64,000 bases of DNA from Acidimicrobiales bacterium (GCA_022425325.1 JAKMFW010000030.1:1-64000); one strand, 5' to 3'; positions 26,287 through 35,546 are shown, counted from the first letter of the stretch. Notes: generated by a model not told the origin, from the sequence alone. A program made the numbers and translations.

Positions 26287-27780
26287 ATGTCTGGGGGGAC
26301 GGAAACCATCACCGCGCTATCGATGCTGATCGACGGCGAGTGGGTCGCTGCGAGCGACGGAGGCACCTACGAGTCGATCGACCCGTCGACCGGTGCGGTC
26401 TGGTCGACCACACCAGAGGCGACGGAAGCCGACGTCGACCTGGCCGTCCAGGCTGCGCACGAAGCGATGACGACCGGGCCGTGGGCATCGATGACGCCCA
26501 CGGAGCGCGGGAAATGCCTTTCTCGGCTCGGCGACCTGCTGGAAGCGTCGTCGGAGCGCCTTGGTGAAATCGAAACTCGAGACACCGGCAAACTCTTCGC
26601 CGAGACCCGATGGCAGGCCACCTACATCGCCGAATACTTCCGCTACTTCGGTGGAGCGGCCGACAAGCTCGCCGGCGAAACACTGCCGATCGACAAGCCG
26701 GACTTGTTCGTCTACACCCGGCGAGTGCCGATCGGTGTGGTCGCCGCCGTCGTGCCGTGGAACTCGCAGATGTTCCTCAGCGCCACCAAGATCGCTCCGG
26801 CGCTCGCCGCCGGAAACGCGATCGTGCTGAAGGCCAGTGAGCACGCAGCCGCGCCGCTCCTCGAGTTCGGACGTCTTGTCGCGGAAGCCGGCATCCCTGA
26901 TGGCGTCGTCAATATCGTCACCGGACACGCCGAACCATGCGGTCGCGCCCTCACGACCCATCCGCTCGTGGCCAAGATCGCGTTCACCGGTGGGCCACAG
27001 GCGGCGGCGCATGTCATCCGGAATGCGGCGGAGAACTTCGCGAAGGTATCGCTCGAACTCGGCGGCAAATCGCCGTTCATCGTCTTCGAGGACGCCGACC
27101 TTGATTCCGCCGTGAACGGCTGCGTAGCCGGCATCTTCGGGGCAACGGGGCAGAGCTGTGTCGCCGGTTCTCGTCTCTATGTCCACGAGTCGATTGCCGA
27201 CGAGTTCCTCGATCGCCTCACCGCAATCGCCGCCTCCATCCGTCTTGGCGACCCCATGGCCGAGGACACCCAGATGGGCCCGCTCTGCACCGCTGCTCAG
27301 CTCGACCATGTGCACGCTCAGGTCGCGCTGGCCGTCGACGAGGGCGCGACCATCCGCCACGGCGGTCAACAGCCCGAAGATCTCCTTGGGCTCTTCTACG
27401 AGCCGACCATCGTCGAATGCCCCCGACAGGACCTCACGATCGTCGACACCGAACTCTTCGGGCCCGTCCTCGCCGTTCAGCGCTTCGCCACCGAGGAGGA
27501 AGTGCTGTCCCTTGCCAACGACACGGCACACGGCCTCGCGGCGGGCATCTTCACCACGGACAGCGCCCGCTCGGTGCGGATGGCCGAGCAGATCAACGCA
27601 GGCATCGTCTGGATCAACACCTATCGGGTGATCTCGCCGATTGCGTCCTTCGGCGGGATGAAGCACTCCGGCTACGGACGCGAAGCCGGATTCCAGGCGA
27701 TGGAGGACTACACGACCGTGAAAACCGTCTGGCTCAATACGTCCGACGAGCCGGTCGCCAACCCGTTCCAGCCTCGCTGA
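26287..27780 (+). CDS. NAD(P)-dependent aldehyde dehydrogenase
   Basis: This is a 497-aa ALDH-superfamily enzyme of normal length. General base E257 (LELGGKSP) and catalytic C291 (GQSCVAGS) are present, along with the NAD-binding VPWNSQMFL region and the C-terminal FGGMKHSGYGREAG. It oxidises an aldehyde to its acid. ATG 26287 was chosen, being the closest in-frame ATG giving the full family N-terminus (a later ATG at 26323 would begin at MLIDGEWV). It is the first gene of a five-gene operon with LLM, AA_synth, hydrolase and TPP proteins, and is divergent from lysR. The physiological aldehyde is unknown. Confidence 0.93.
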   Translation: MSGGTETITALSMLIDGEWVAASDGGTYESIDPSTGAVWSTTPEATEADVDLAVQAAHEAMTTGPWASMTPTERGKCLSRLGDLLEASSERLGEIETRDTGKLFAETRWQATYIAEYFRYFGGAADKLAGETLPIDKPDLFVYTRRVPIGVVAAVVPWNSQMFLSATKIAPALAAGNAIVLKASEHAAAPLLEFGRLVAEAGIPDGVVNIVTGHAEPCGRALTTHPLVAKIAFTGGPQAAAHVIRNAAENFAKVSLELGGKSPFIVFEDADLDSAVNGCVAGIFGATGQSCVAGSRLYVHESIADEFLDRLTAIAASIRLGDPMAEDTQMGPLCTAAQLDHVHAQVALAVDEGATIRHGGQQPEDLLGLFYEPTIVECPRQDLTIVDTELFGPVLAVQRFATEEEVLSLANDTAHGLAAGIFTTDSARSVRMAEQINAGIVWINTYRVISPIASFGGMKHSGYGREAGFQAMEDYTTVKTVWLNTSDEPVANPFQPR

Positions 27781-27802
27781 CCGAACGCCGAGAGGAGGAT
27801 CC

Positions 27803-28837
27803 GTGAAGTTCCACATCGCCGTCAACCTCGAGCGCATGGACGATTCCACGTCGATGCACGACGTGAGGGACCACACGCTCGAGATGGTGCAGATGGCTGA
27901 TCGAGCCGGTTTCGACATCGCCTGGGCCGCCGAGCATCACGCGCTCGAGATGACCATCGCCCCGAACCCCTTCCAACTGCTGACCTGGTGGGCAGCACAC
28001 ACCGACGACATTCGGATGGGCTCCGGCGTGGCCAACGCCGCCTACTGGCATCCGATCAATCTTGCGGGCGAGGCCGCGATGGTCGACCTGATCAGTGGTG
28101 GCCGACTCGAACTCGGCCTCGGCTCGGGCGCGTATCAGCGAGAGTTCGACCGGATGCGGCCCGGGCTCGCCCAGCCCGACTCCTATCGCTACATGCAGGA
28201 GATGCTCCCTCTTGTGCGGCAGCTATGGGAGGGCGACGTTGCTCACGAGGGCGACTTCTGGGCCTTCCCGACGGCGACCTCGTGCCCCAAGCCGGTGCAA
28301 CCGCAGGTCCCGATGTGGGTAGCGGCCCGGTCGCCGATCACCTTCGATTACGCCGTCGCCAACGACTGTCACATCATGTGTTGGCCACTCACGCTGCCCA
28401 TGACCGAGGCCGAGAAGTATCGAGCCCAACTCGACGACGCCATCGCAAAGGCCGGCGGCACCTACAACGGCACGTTCGCGCTCATGCGTCACACCGCCGT
28501 GTACGAGGACGAGACAGACCGCCGGGCAGCACTTGACGCCATCCGCAGCGTCCTTGGCAAATTCGGCAACCTGATGACCAAGACTGGCGAGGTACGCAAC
28601 GGCTTCCCCGACGAGGTGCCGCTCGACGAACTCGACGGGAACGTCCGGGTCGACCCGGTGATGCTCGAGGAGAACCTCGCTTTCGGTTCACCCGAGCAGG
28701 TCATTGCGAAACTCAAGGCCTACGAAGCGCTCGGTGTCGATGCGTTCATCTACTACGCCTCGATGGGCCTCGGCATGGAGCAGCAGAAGCGATCCCTGCA
28801 GTTGTTCATCGACCACGTGCTCCCCGAGTTCACCTGA
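27803..28837 (+). CDS. LLM-class flavin-dependent monooxygenase
   Basis: The protein is 344 aa, starting at GTG with AGGAGG seven bases upstream. It is more like bacterial luciferase and flavin-dependent monooxygenases than the F420 enzymes elsewhere in the window: MKFHIAVNLERMDD, AEHHALEMTIAPNPFQLLTWWAAHT and LELGLGSGAYQREFDR match the LuxA-like layout. Such enzymes need reduced flavin from a partner reductase; the nitroreductase at 24634-25305 is one candidate. It lies 22 bp behind the aldehyde dehydrogenase and 11 bp before the AA_synth gene. By analogy with RutA it could open or oxygenate a ring or amide; that is a hypothesis. Confidence 0.88.
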   Translation: MKFHIAVNLERMDDSTSMHDVRDHTLEMVQMADRAGFDIAWAAEHHALEMTIAPNPFQLLTWWAAHTDDIRMGSGVANAAYWHPINLAGEAAMVDLISGGRLELGLGSGAYQREFDRMRPGLAQPDSYRYMQEMLPLVRQLWEGDVAHEGDFWAFPTATSCPKPVQPQVPMWVAARSPITFDYAVANDCHIMCWPLTLPMTEAEKYRAQLDDAIAKAGGTYNGTFALMRHTAVYEDETDRRAALDAIRSVLGKFGNLMTKTGEVRNGFPDEVPLDELDGNVRVDPVMLEENLAFGSPEQVIAKLKAYEALGVDAFIYYASMGLGMEQQKRSLQLFIDHVLPEFT

Positions 28838-28848
28838 GGAGATTTCGT

Positions 28849-29445
28849 ATGGCTGTCACGATCCGTCGCACCCTGCTCCACGTCCAGACCACCCACGAAG
28901 AGGGTGGCAAGACGGTCGACGAACCGACCCTGCTCGTCGCTGCCGTTGCGATCGTGCGCAACCCGTGGTTCGGGCGCGGCTGGGTCGAGGACCTCCGGCC
29001 CGAGATCCGCGAGCACGGCCCGGTCCTCGGCAAGACGCTCACCGACATGATCCTGTCGGTATGCGGCGATCGTGTGGAGGGATACGGCAAGGCGTCGCTC
29101 GTGGGAATGGGTGGCGAGGTCGAGCACGCCCAGGCACTCACCCACACCCTTTTCTTCGGGAATCAGTACCGCAACGCCGTTAACGCCAAGACGTACCTCG
29201 CGTTCACCAATACCCGAGGTGCCTCCGGCACGTCGTTGATGATCCCGCTGATGGACAAAGAAGACGGTGGGCGTCGATCGCACTACCAGACGATCCACCT
29301 GCAGATCCCGGATGCGCCGGCCGACGACGAGATCATCGTGGCGCTCGGCGCCTCGGTCGGTGGACACCCGCACCACCGCATCGGCGATCGCTACCAGGAC
29401 CTCGAAGAGATGGGTCACGACCCCGACAATCCCGCTGGTGTCTGA
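28849..29445 (+). CDS. AA_synth (DUF1185, PF06684) family protein
   Basis: The protein is 198 aa, the full length of the AA_synth/DUF1185 family. Regions FGRGWVEDLRPEIREHG, GKASLVGMGGEVEHAQALTH and the C-terminal GASVGGHPHHRIGDRYQDL are typical. Crystal structures of this family show a chorismate-mutase-like fold related to that of YjgF/RidA proteins; the function has remained unclear despite the name. ATG has GAGGAG a few bases upstream. The stop overlaps the next start by eight bases. Its place between an LLM oxygenase and an alpha/beta hydrolase suggests a catabolic, not biosynthetic, role. Confidence 0.85.
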   Translation: MAVTIRRTLLHVQTTHEEGGKTVDEPTLLVAAVAIVRNPWFGRGWVEDLRPEIREHGPVLGKTLTDMILSVCGDRVEGYGKASLVGMGGEVEHAQALTHTLFFGNQYRNAVNAKTYLAFTNTRGASGTSLMIPLMDKEDGGRRSHYQTIHLQIPDAPADDEIIVALGASVGGHPHHRIGDRYQDLEEMGHDPDNPAGV

Positions 29446-30259
29446 GCGGCCACCGGTGTCCGGCATCCACCACACGCCGAGCGGGACGGCCTACGAGGTC
29501 CATGGCGATTCGTCGGCTCGTCCGCCCGTCGTTCTGATCCACGGACTCGGACTCTCGCGCCGGCTCTGGGATTCCCACATTGCCCAGTACGGCGCTCGCC
29601 ACCAGGTTGTGGCCTACGACCTCTACGGCCACGGCGAAAGCGCACCCTGTCGGCGTGTTGCCGACCTCTCGCTCTTCGCGGGGCAAGTCGTCGAACTCTT
29701 GGACACCCTCCGCATCGAGCGAGCTGTGATCGTCGGTTTTTCGATCGGCGGCATGATCAATCGTCGGCTCGCTCTCGACGCTGGAGAGCGGATCAGCTCC
29801 CTCGTCATCATGAGCTCGCCTCATGATCGCGGTGCAGAGGCGCAGGCTGCCGTCGAGGCACGGGCCGGCCGCGTCCGCGAAGAAGGCACGATGGCGACGC
29901 TCGGGGATGCGCTGGTTCGCTGGTTTACGCCCGGGTCGCTCGCCGATCACCCCGAACGAGCTGCCGCCGTGACCGCCTGGCGCGAGCAGGTTGATGCCGA
30001 GAGTTACGCCCAGGCCGCCTGGGTCCTCGCCCATGGGGTTCGTGAGCTGACCTCTTCGCCGTCGACCCCTCACCCGGCATTCGTGCTCACCGGCGAAAAC
30101 GACACCGGCAGTACACCGGCGATGGCGCATGCGATCGCAACGCAGACCGGGGCCGAGGCCGCCCACATCGTGCCGGGCTATCAGCACCTGGGTCTGCTCG
30201 AGGATCCCAGCGCCTTCACCGAACCCGTGATCGACTTCCTGACAAGGATGCACCCATGA
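29438..30259 (+). CDS. Alpha/beta hydrolase (RutD/3-oxoadipate enol-lactonase-like)
   Basis: This is a cytoplasmic alpha/beta hydrolase of about 273 aa. The oxyanion motif (LIHGLGLSRRLW), nucleophile elbow (GFSIGGM), acid (LTGENDTG) and catalytic His (GYQHLGLLED) are all in order. It resembles enol-lactonases and RutD-type hydrolases, acting on lactones, carbamates or esters. The start could be GTG 29438, overlapping the upstream stop, or GTG 29456. The stop overlaps the TPP enzyme start (ATGA). In the operon it would act after the LLM oxygenase on a ring-opened product; that order is inferred. Confidence 0.88.
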   Translation: MSERPPVSGIHHTPSGTAYEVHGDSSARPPVVLIHGLGLSRRLWDSHIAQYGARHQVVAYDLYGHGESAPCRRVADLSLFAGQVVELLDTLRIERAVIVGFSIGGMINRRLALDAGERISSLVIMSSPHDRGAEAQAAVEARAGRVREEGTMATLGDALVRWFTPGSLADHPERAAAVTAWREQVDAESYAQAAWVLAHGVRELTSSPSTPHPAFVLTGENDTGSTPAMAHAIATQTGAEAAHIVPGYQHLGLLEDPSAFTEPVIDFLTRMHP

Positions 30260-31938
30260 CCGATACGCACTCAGGCGGCCAGGCCGCCGTCGCCGCACTC
30301 GAGGCCGAAGCGACCCGCTACGTCTTCGGGCTGATCGGCTCGGCAACGATGGAGTTGTTCGATGCGCTGTACGACAGCAGCGTGGAGCTGATCGCCGTCC
30401 ACGACGAACGAACCGGCACCCACATGGCCGACGGCTACGCACGCGCATCCGGACACGCCGGTGTGGTCTTGGCCGGACAAAACGGGCCGGGAGCCACGAA
30501 TCTCGTCACCGGGTTGGCACAAGCGAAAGCGGCGTACTCGCCCGTGATTGCGCTCGCCGGCATGTTGTCGAGTGGGCATGTCCACCGCGACGCGTTCCAG
30601 GAAGTCGACCAACAAGCGCTCTTCACGCCGGTCACCAAGAAGACCTGGACCGTCCCGTCTGCCGACCGCGTGCAGGAATTCATCCAAGAGGCGCATCGCG
30701 TGGCGCTTGCGCCGCGCAAGGGACCAGTGCACATCAACCTGCCCCGCGATGTGCTGTCTGCCCAGACACCGGTGGCGGCGACACGAAGCCCGGATCGATA
30801 CCGCAACCACAGTTCCCCAGCACCCGACCCGGCGGCGCTCGCTGCGGCGGTTCGTCTCATCGAATCGAGCGAACGGCCCGTGATCGTTGCGGGAGGCGGC
30901 ATCAAGGATCCGGGAGCGTGGGAACCCGCAGCGGCGCTCTCGGAGGTGATCGATGCGCCCATCGTGTGTTCACCTGGTCACGGTGATGCGGTCCCGGTCC
31001 GGGTCGAACGCGCCATGGGGCAGATGGGGCCTCGTGGCAACCCGGTGGCCTCCCGACTCGTGCTCGATGCCGACGTCTTGATCGTGCTCGGCTCCCGGCT
31101 CGGCTTCAACAGCACCTTCTACAGTCACGACAACATCAGCCCTGCAACGAAGATCATCCAGGTCGAGATCGACCCCACGGCGATCGGTCGCTTCTTCGAC
31201 GTCGAGGTCGGGATCTGGGCCGATGCCGCCCGCACTGCCGCCGACCTTGCCGCTGCGTGTGGATTGGCCCGGTCTGCCACTCGGGAGCACTGGATGCGCT
31301 CGGCGATCGAGGCTCGCACGGACTTCCTTGTGCAGCGTGATGCCGACGCCGTCGACCGCACACCGATCCAGCCGTCAGGGCTGTTCAAGGCGCTCCGCGG
31401 TGTACTTCCCGAGGACGCAGCCATCACCATGGATGCGGGCACGATGTGTCTCCAGGCCACGGACCAGCTGAGCTACGGCGGCCCGCACAGTCTGTTCACG
31501 CCGCTCGACTTCGGGCTCGTCGGATTCTCGTTCGCCTGTGGCCTTGGCGTGAAGCTTGCGCAGCCCGACCGGCCGGTGGTCTCGCTGATGGGTGATGGTG
31601 GCTTCGGCATGACGATGTCAGAGCTCTCCACTGCCGTCGACCATGGGATCAACACCGTCACCGTCGTGATGAACAACGGCTCCTGGGGTGCGGAGAAGGC
31701 GTACCAGCGAGACTTCTTCGACGGTCGCTACATCGGCGCCGACGTTTCGAGCCCGCCGTTCGACCAGGTTGCCGAGGCCTACGGAGCGGCCGGCTACCGG
31801 GCCGAAACGGTCGACGAAGTCGGCGATGCCGTGCGGGAGGCACTCGAGTGTGATGGGCCTGCCGTCGTGGACGTCGCCGTCGACCCCGCCGCGCTCTACA
31901 GCTTCCGGCGCGACAGCTTCACCCACCGAGGAGGCTGA
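30256..31938 (+). CDS. Thiamine pyrophosphate-dependent enzyme (acetolactate synthase-like)
   Basis: The protein is 560 aa with the three-domain layout of the POX/AHAS family: N-terminal TPP domain with catalytic Glu (VHDERTGTHMADGYAR), central domain (about 190-320) and C-terminal TPP domain with the GDGGFGM...NNGSWG pyrophosphate motif. It could be a carboligase or decarboxylase for a 2-oxo acid. It is not obviously IlvB, because no ilvN partner is near, and it lacks Xsc hallmarks. It is the last gene of the operon. The stop codon abuts that of the convergent VOC gene (TGATCA), leaving no intergenic sequence. Confidence 0.88.
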   Translation: MTDTHSGGQAAVAALEAEATRYVFGLIGSATMELFDALYDSSVELIAVHDERTGTHMADGYARASGHAGVVLAGQNGPGATNLVTGLAQAKAAYSPVIALAGMLSSGHVHRDAFQEVDQQALFTPVTKKTWTVPSADRVQEFIQEAHRVALAPRKGPVHINLPRDVLSAQTPVAATRSPDRYRNHSSPAPDPAALAAAVRLIESSERPVIVAGGGIKDPGAWEPAAALSEVIDAPIVCSPGHGDAVPVRVERAMGQMGPRGNPVASRLVLDADVLIVLGSRLGFNSTFYSHDNISPATKIIQVEIDPTAIGRFFDVEVGIWADAARTAADLAAACGLARSATREHWMRSAIEARTDFLVQRDADAVDRTPIQPSGLFKALRGVLPEDAAITMDAGTMCLQATDQLSYGGPHSLFTPLDFGLVGFSFACGLGVKLAQPDRPVVSLMGDGGFGMTMSELSTAVDHGINTVTVVMNNGSWGAEKAYQRDFFDGRYIGADVSSPPFDQVAEAYGAAGYRAETVDEVGDAVREALECDGPAVVDVAVDPAALYSFRRDSFTHRGG

Positions 31939-32352
31939 TCACTCGGTGCCAGTGTGGGGCATCTCGTCGCAGCCATACGTGCCGTCGGGTGCCAGGCCCT
32001 CCGTGTGGAAGACCTCCCAGGCCTCACCGTCAGGACCGAACACCCAGCTTTTGTGTTGGAGTTGGTAGCCGCAGACGAGGTCGTTCTGGTCCTCGCGGGG
32101 GAGCGAAGCGTCATCGATGCGCTTGCGGGCATGCGCAAGCTCGGGAGCGTCAAGCTGCTGGAGCCCGAAGTGCGCGGAACCGGCCGGTCCATCGCCATGG
32201 AGGTCGACGCTGAAGTTCACGAACGGGTCGTCCAGCATCCACTTCGCATAATCCGAGCGGAGGAGATCGGGTTCGGCGCCGAAGAGCTTCGAGTAGAAGG
32301 CGACCGCTTCGCCGATGTTGCTGACCTTCAGGCCGACGTGCATGCGCTGCAT
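31939..32352 (-). CDS. VOC-family protein similar to CadI/ArsI, second vicinal Cys missing
   Basis: The protein is 137 aa with one vicinal-oxygen-chelate domain. The pattern MHVGLKVSNIGEAVAFYSKL, SDYAKWMLDDP and WVFGPDGEAWEVF matches the CadI/ArsI group. ArsI is a C-As lyase acting on trivalent methylarsenicals, using a Cys-Cys pair in a CCYA-type segment; here the corresponding segment reads VCGYQ, so one of the two cysteines is Gly. Metal or arsenical function is therefore doubtful. ATG 32352 was chosen (or 32343). It is convergent with the TPP gene and has no ars genes beside it. Confidence 0.8.
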   Translation of the reverse strand: MQRMHVGLKVSNIGEAVAFYSKLFGAEPDLLRSDYAKWMLDDPFVNFSVDLHGDGPAGSAHFGLQQLDAPELAHARKRIDDASLPREDQNDLVCGYQLQHKSWVFGPDGEAWEVFHTEGLAPDGTYGCDEMPHTGTE

Positions 32353-32389
32353 GACGTCAGTCTGCCACTGCTCGAGGCAGTCGTCGGCA

Positions 32390-33643
32390 CTACGGGCGCT
32401 CGTCTCCCGGTGTGCGAACCGCGATCTGGCGCGCTGCAACACCGGTCGCCAACACCAGACCGCCGCCCAGCAGCGCCGAGTGGGGAAGCGCTGCCACGAG
32501 CACAACACAGCCGAGTAACCCGACGACGGCGATCACCCTGGGCCACCGCCGCTGATCGGGTCGCAGCGTGATCGCGGCGGCGTTGGTGACGGCGTAGTAG
32601 GTGAGCACCGCCACGCCACTCACGGCGATCGAACTGGTGATGTCGATGGTGAGAACAAGCGCGATCACCACCGCAGCAACGGTGAGTTCGGCACGCAACG
32701 GGAGGGAACGCTTCTCGTCGATGTGGGCGAACCAGCCGGGAACGTCCCGGTTGCGGGCCATTGCGAGTGTGGTTCGAGAAACGCCCGGGATGAGGTTGAG
32801 GAGGACACCGAGCGACGCGATGCTCGCACCCAGCTGAACGAGCGGCTCGAGAGGTGAGTCGACGCTCCCGACGAGATCTCGGAGCGGCGAGTCGCTGGCC
32901 CCCAATCGCTCGACACCACCGAAGTCGATGGTGACTGCCCCGACGAGGGCGTAGAGGGCGAGCACACCGAAAAGCGCAAGGGGAATCGCTCTCGGGATCG
33001 TGCGCTCAGGGTCTCGAACCTCTTCGCCAAGCGTGGCGATCCGGGCGTATCCGGCAAAGGCGAAGAAGAGAAAGCCGGCCGCCTGGAGAGCGCCGAGCAG
33101 ACTCTCGTCAGGGCCCGACGTCGTCACGGCACCGGCCGGGGAGGGGCCGGTGACCCCGACCCACACCACACCACCGATCGCCACAAGCGAGACGGCGAGG
33201 AGCGCCTTCGTCACGGCTACCGTGCGTTGCAAGCCTCCGATGTTGACGCCGGTGATCACCATCACCGCAAACGCAGCGGTGACACGCTGCTGCTCCGGCC
33301 AGAGATAGGCGCCGAGCGTGAGTGCCATTGCGGAGCACGACGCCGTCTTGCCGACAACGAACCCCCACCCGGCGACATGCCCCCAAAAGGGCGAGAGCTG
33401 CCCTCGACCGTAGACATAGGTGCCTCCGGACTCCGGATAGATCGCCGCCAACTGCGCCGAGGAGGTTGCGTTGCAGAAGGCGACGACACTTGCGATTGCG
33501 AGTCCGACCAACAACCAATCGCCTGCGGCGCGAGCCGCGGGCGCCCACGCCACGTAGACACCGGCACCAATCATCGAGCCAGCGCCGATCACGACGGCGT
33601 CGGTCACGCCAAGGCGACGCTGCAGGGAACCCGGACTGGTCAC
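32390..33643 (-). CDS. APC-family amino acid/polyamine permease
   Basis: This is a 417-aa inner-membrane transporter with about twelve hydrophobic helices. The first helix holds the unwound substrate-site motif (VIGAGSMIGAGVYV), and the loop FFAFAGYARIATLGEEVRDPERTIPRAI is highly typical of APC transporters. The GTG start at 33643 is preceded by a weak site. Likely substrates are amino acids, amines or polyamines; nothing here separates these. It is upstream of the VOC gene on the same strand with 37 bp between them. Confidence 0.92.
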   Translation of the reverse strand: MTSPGSLQRRLGVTDAVVIGAGSMIGAGVYVAWAPAARAAGDWLLVGLAIASVVAFCNATSSAQLAAIYPESGGTYVYGRGQLSPFWGHVAGWGFVVGKTASCSAMALTLGAYLWPEQQRVTAAFAVMVITGVNIGGLQRTVAVTKALLAVSLVAIGGVVWVGVTGPSPAGAVTTSGPDESLLGALQAAGFLFFAFAGYARIATLGEEVRDPERTIPRAIPLALFGVLALYALVGAVTIDFGGVERLGASDSPLRDLVGSVDSPLEPLVQLGASIASLGVLLNLIPGVSRTTLAMARNRDVPGWFAHIDEKRSLPLRAELTVAAVVIALVLTIDITSSIAVSGVAVLTYYAVTNAAAITLRPDQRRWPRVIAVVGLLGCVVLVAALPHSALLGGGLVLATGVAARQIAVRTPGDERP

Positions 33644-33711
33644 GAGGAATGACGGTAGCCCAACGCCCTAACGTAAAGCGGGGGTCCGGGGGTCGAGGTC
33701 GCGGGTGTCGC

Positions 33712-35502
33712 TCAGCGGAATTCGAGACCGGCGAACTCGCCCGATGAGCGCCACGCGTCGATGTACTGGAAGTACGCGACGGGGCCCTCAGGGAAGCCCA
33801 AGCCTCCGATCTGTGACGCCGTGTCGTCGGGCTGCCCTTCGTTGTTGTAGTAGCCCGGGGTGCAGTCGGGATCAGCAGCGAAGCGACGGTCGCCAGCCTT
33901 GAGCCGGTCGATCCATGCCTGCTCGGCTTCCGCCGTCACCTCGACCTCGTCGGCGCCGACCTCGACGGCGTGTTTCACCATGGCGGCCACGGTTCGGCCG
34001 GCTTCGACCAGGTTGTGCGGCACGTTCGAGATCAGGTTGGCGGCCTGAGAGAACCCCACCACGAACAGATTGGGGAACCCGTGGACGTTGCGGCCGTGCA
34101 GCGACCGCATGCCGTCGGTCGCCCAGTGCTTGGTGAGCGTGAGACCGTCGCGACCGGTCGTCTCGAAGCCGGAGCGTCGGGCGTAGGTCGTGCCGACCTC
34201 GAACCCCGAGGCGAAAACGAGGCAGTCGAGTTCGTAGTGGGTGTCACCAACGACGACACCGGTTGGCGTGATCTCGGTGACACCATTTCCGTCGGTGTCG
34301 ATGAGGCGGGTGTTCGGGTTGTTGTAGGACTGCAGGTACTCGTCATGGAAGCACGGCCGCTTGCAGAGTTGCCGGTACCACGGCTTGAGGGCATCGGCTG
34401 TAGCGTCGTCGGCCACCAGCGAATCGACTCGTGCCCGGATCTCCTCCATCTTTTCGTCATCGCAGTCCCGGTAGGCGGCCACGAACGCCTCCCGGCTGAA
34501 CGCCGATGGGTCGTCGTTCACCATCTCGACCATGCGGTCTCGAATGCGCTGACTGAGGTCGGTCCAGCCGTCTTTGACGAGATCCTCGTCGGCGAACCCG
34601 CCCGTCTGCAGGGTGGTGAAATTCATGAGCCATTGGTCCTGCCAGCCAGGCTCAAGCTCACCGAACCACGCCGGGTCGATGTCGTGGTTGTTGCGGATGT
34701 CGATCGACGAAGGCGTCCGTTGGAACACGAACAACTCGCCGGCGGCTGCGGAGAGGTGCGGGATGCACTGCACCGACGTGGCGCCGGTCCCGATGATGCC
34801 GACCCGCTTGTCGGCCAGGCCGGTCATCAAGCCGCCGGCAGGGTTGCCTCCGGTGTACTCGTAGTCCCAGCGGCTGGTGTGGAACGAATGACCCTCGAAG
34901 GTCTCGATTCCCGGGATGCCAGGCAGTTTCGGCCGGTGGAGGGGACCCGTGCCCATAGCGACGAACTTCGCCCGCATCTCGTCGCCGCGATTCGTGCGGA
35001 TGATCCACCGCTTCGCCGTGTCATCCCAGTCGAGCGCCGTGACCTCGGTTGACAGGATCGCGTTGTCGTAGAGGTCGAAGTGGTCTCCGATTCGCCGGCA
35101 GTGATCGAGGATCTCGGGCGCGTGCACATACTTCTGGGACGGCATGTGGCCCGTCTCCTCGAGCAGCGGCATGTAGACCATGGCTGCGGTGTCGCACATT
35201 GCGCCGGGGTAGCGGTTCCAGTACCAGGTCCCGCCGAAGTCACCGCCCTTTTCGATGATGCGGACATCGTTGATTCCGGCCTGCTTCAGCGCAGCGCCGG
35301 TGGTCAACCCCGCAAAGCCCCCGCCGATGAAGGCAAATTCGACCTCGTCGGAGAGGGGATCGCGTGGCGCAGGCTCGACGTAGGGATCTTCGAGATAGTG
35401 GGCGTACCGCCCCGTGGGTTCGATGTACTGATCGTTCCCGTCTGGTCGCAGGCGCTTGTCACGCTCGGCTCGGTACCTGTCTCGAATGGCAGCGGTGTCC
35501 AT
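33712..35502 (-). CDS. Flavin-containing (Baeyer-Villiger-type) monooxygenase
   Basis: The protein is 596 aa, close to phenylacetone/cyclohexanone monooxygenases. The FAD Rossmann motif lies at 60-65 (GGGFAGL), the Baeyer-Villiger fingerprint FxGxxxHTxxW(P/D) is at 202-213, and the second Rossmann motif for NADPH is GIIGTGATSVQ. It should insert oxygen next to a ketone to give an ester or lactone, using NADPH and O2. It is monocistronic on the minus strand, divergent from nothing and separated by 44 bp from the AstE-like gene. The substrate is unknown; steroid or cyclic ketones are usual for such proteins in actinobacteria. Confidence 0.92.
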   Translation of the reverse strand: MDTAAIRDRYRAERDKRLRPDGNDQYIEPTGRYAHYLEDPYVEPAPRDPLSDEVEFAFIGGGFAGLTTGAALKQAGINDVRIIEKGGDFGGTWYWNRYPGAMCDTAAMVYMPLLEETGHMPSQKYVHAPEILDHCRRIGDHFDLYDNAILSTEVTALDWDDTAKRWIIRTNRGDEMRAKFVAMGTGPLHRPKLPGIPGIETFEGHSFHTSRWDYEYTGGNPAGGLMTGLADKRVGIIGTGATSVQCIPHLSAAAGELFVFQRTPSSIDIRNNHDIDPAWFGELEPGWQDQWLMNFTTLQTGGFADEDLVKDGWTDLSQRIRDRMVEMVNDDPSAFSREAFVAAYRDCDDEKMEEIRARVDSLVADDATADALKPWYRQLCKRPCFHDEYLQSYNNPNTRLIDTDGNGVTEITPTGVVVGDTHYELDCLVFASGFEVGTTYARRSGFETTGRDGLTLTKHWATDGMRSLHGRNVHGFPNLFVVGFSQAANLISNVPHNLVEAGRTVAAMVKHAVEVGADEVEVTAEAEQAWIDRLKAGDRRFAADPDCTPGYYNNEGQPDDTASQIGGLGFPEGPVAYFQYIDAWRSSGEFAGLEFR

Positions 35503-35546
35503 GCCGCCAGTATCGCGGTCGCTTGGGGCTTTGCCGAATCGCCCGC

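Noticed and set aside
30256-31938. Sulfoacetaldehyde acetyltransferase (Xsc) or acetolactate synthase IlvB
   Set aside because: The hallmark Xsc segments are not seen and no small IlvN subunit is near, so only the general TPP family is assigned.
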